Source: Candidatus Thorarchaeota archaeon MP11T_1
GTDB lineage: Archaea; Asgardarchaeota; Thorarchaeia; Thorarchaeales; Thorarchaeaceae
Assembly (NCBI GenBank): GCA_002825515.1
Contig: PJET01000084.1
Coordinates: 1-6,938 of the forward strand
Direction of reading: 5' to 3'
DNA: 6,938 bases
Below, one piece after another: positions 5,645 through 6,938 of the stretch. Position 1 is the first letter of the stretch, and the number at the start of each line of letters is the position of its first letter. A program made the translations under genes and the position numbers. The notes under the pieces were generated by a model, which was not told the origin of the DNA, searched no databases, and worked only from the letters and a program-made list of their open reading frames with translations.

Positions 5645-6938
5645 CTCAACATTTCCTCTGTTTCATCGAGGATGCTCTTTTCACGCCACCATCGAAGGTC
5701 ACGTGCTCCCGTTGGACAGATGGCACAACATGCACCGCATCCTTCGCAACGCATCTCATCAGTGACGCTCTTCTTGACTCCAGGTTCAACTTCCATCATC
5801 GAAACAGCATCATATGGACAAATCTCGGAGTAATGACAGAGATCACATCCGACACAAAGGTCTTGGTCAACTTCAGCTGTAAGTAGTTCAATCTCTACAG
5901 TGCCCAAGTTCAGTGGTATAGACGCCTCGCTTGCTGCTCCACGAGCTTGGTTAATCGAGTCACCAATGTTCTTTGCATAGGTCACACCGAGGAATACTCC
6001 GGGCACCGTGGTCTCAACTGGTTTGTATTTCATGTGCATTTCTGCAAGAAATCCGTCTTGACCCCGATTGATACCCATTGCCTTTACAAACTCATCAACA
6101 TCATGCGGCGCCTCAAGCCCTAGAGCCAGCACCACAAGTTCTGACTTTATCCTGAAGGTTTCCTGTGAAAGTGTATCGTGGACGGTGACGATGGCTGAAT
6201 CGCTATCAGGGTCTTTCTCTACAGTCACTGGCTGTTCGCGGTTCCATTTTAGATAAGCCACACCGTTCTGTCTGTTCTCTCTCCACATCTCCTCCATACC
6301 CTTAGCAAATGGACGGATGTGTTCTTTGTAGGCTGAGAATATCTTAGTCTCAGGGAACATCTCTTTCAGCTCATGCTGCATTGCGATTGTGGCTGAACAA
6401 CACACCCGTGAACAGTATCTGTTACCTTCACCAGGATTCTGTCTTGACCCAACACAGTGAATGAAAATAGGATTCTTTGGTGCCTTCTTGATCTCTCCAT
6501 TTCTCAGCTTTCTTTCGAGTTCAAGAGTTGATATTACCCCTGGAACCTCACCCCATCCATACTCTCCTTGCTTTGGTTCATAGACATCAGTTCCAACAGT
6601 GACTACCATGGCGCCGATTCGATGAACTGTCCGATCTCCGGTTTCAGAGTTCATTAGAGTGATGTCATAATTCCCATACGAACCATCGCGTTCAACAACC
6701 TTCGAGTTCAGAAGGACCTGTATGGACTTGTTCTTCTGAATCTTTGCGACTAGTTCATCCACAATGTCCTGTGCTGAATCCATGGCAGGAAACACATGAT
6801 AGAGCTCGTTCAGTCTGCCACCAAGTTTGTCTTGTTTCTCTACGAGGATTACATCAAATCCCTTACGCGCTATGTCAAGAGCTGCAGTCATGCCCGAAAC
6901 GCCACCGCCAACGACCATCGAGACTGGTGTGACTTTGA
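5638..6938 (-). CDS. hdrA: HdrA-like FAD and iron-sulfur flavoprotein, 5' end outside the window
   Basis: A second, independent HdrA-family protein, predicted to be a cytoplasmic electron carrier. The frame stays open to the window edge (KVTPVS precedes the ATG at 6918), so that ATG is probably internal. An HdrA N-terminal cluster domain may lie beyond the edge. Counting from that ATG: FAD-binding GGGVSG (4-9), VEK at 26-28, cluster motif C155...C169, C173, C174, HdrA-type end of the FAD domain (about 285-333), then a ferredoxin segment with C355/358/361/367 and C391/394/397/401. Differences from canonical HdrA: no ferredoxin insert in the FAD domain, no cysteines in the loop after VEK, Ala179 where the first module of the + strand HdrA has Lys271, and an expanded first ferredoxin motif (CxxCxxCx5CP). 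There is no MvhD domain. The family is certain. A role as a bifurcating enzyme is unlikely from the missing residues, and its partner is not visible here. Confidence 0.9.
   Translation of the reverse strand, partial: KVTPVSMVVGGGVSGMTAALDIARKGFDVILVEKQDKLGGRLNELYHVFPAMDSAQDIVDELVAKIQKNKSIQVLLNSKVVERDGSYGNYDITLMNSETGDRTVHRIGAMVVTVGTDVYEPKQGEYGWGEVPGVISTLELERKLRNGEIKKAPKNPIFIHCVGSRQNPGEGNRYCSRVCCSATIAMQHELKEMFPETKIFSAYKEHIRPFAKGMEEMWRENRQNGVAYLKWNREQPVTVEKDPDSDSAIVTVHDTLSQETFRIKSELVVLALGLEAPHDVDEFVKAMGINRGQDGFLAEMHMKYKPVETTVPGVFLGVTYAKNIGDSINQARGAASEASIPLNLGTVEIELLTAEVDQDLCVGCDLCHYSEICPYDAVSMMEVEPGVKKSVTDEMRCEGCGACCAICPTGARDLRWWREKSILDETEEMLRE

Noticed and set aside
5233..5886. Overlapping + strand open frames opposite the 190-residue gene and the end of the HdrA-like gene
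   Set aside because: They are antisense to well-supported coding sequence, have no domain resemblance or ribosome binding sites, and read as low-quality Ser/Phe-rich shadows.

Overview
The window carries heterodisulfide reductase (Hdr) genes from what is most likely an anaerobic archaeon. The archaeal reading rests on the HdrA/HdrC/HdrB gene set, strong Shine-Dalgarno sites (GGAGTGA, AGGAGG, GGAGGAGG), one GTG start, and a small gene that resembles an uncharacterised archaeal family. Base composition looks to be in the mid-40s percent GC by eye. No lineage marker is present. Asgard archaea (for example a thorarchaeote) or another uncultured anaerobic archaeon would fit, but this is only an inference.

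Layout. Positions 1-192 are a non-coding leader with a possible promoter and a perfect 10-bp palindrome. On the + strand follow three tightly packed genes. The first (193-3648) is a giant HdrA of 1151 residues: two HdrA-type flavoprotein modules in tandem, then a two-cluster ferredoxin segment, then an MvhD-type [2Fe-2S] domain. The second is hdrC (3651-4169), with two [4Fe-4S] motifs. The third is hdrB (about 4171-5046), with two complete CCG motifs. The gaps are 2 nt and about 1 nt (or an 8-nt overlap), so this is clearly an operon. After only 14 nt the - strand operon ends head-on: a 190-residue protein of unknown function (5633-5061), preceded by a separate HdrA-like flavoprotein (from beyond 6938 to 5638), whose 5' end lies outside the window.

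How the genes should work together. The + strand set has all parts of an HdrABC-MvhD complex. The MvhD domain would accept electrons from a donor not encoded here (MvhAG-type hydrogenase, formate dehydrogenase or other). HdrA would hold the flavin that can split electron pairs between ferredoxin and HdrC/HdrB. HdrB, with two non-cubane clusters, would reduce a disulfide. The two HdrA modules look complementary. The first keeps the cysteine-rich loop, the inserted 2x[4Fe-4S] ferredoxin and a CC-x4-K lysine linked to the flavin, but lacks the N-terminal cluster domain. The second has that N-terminal cluster domain but lacks the insert, the loop cysteines and the lysine. The fusion therefore reads as a built-in asymmetric HdrA heterodimer with one presumed bifurcating flavin. 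The - strand HdrA-like protein also lacks the loop cysteines and the lysine, so it is more likely an electron-transfer flavoprotein than a bifurcating one.
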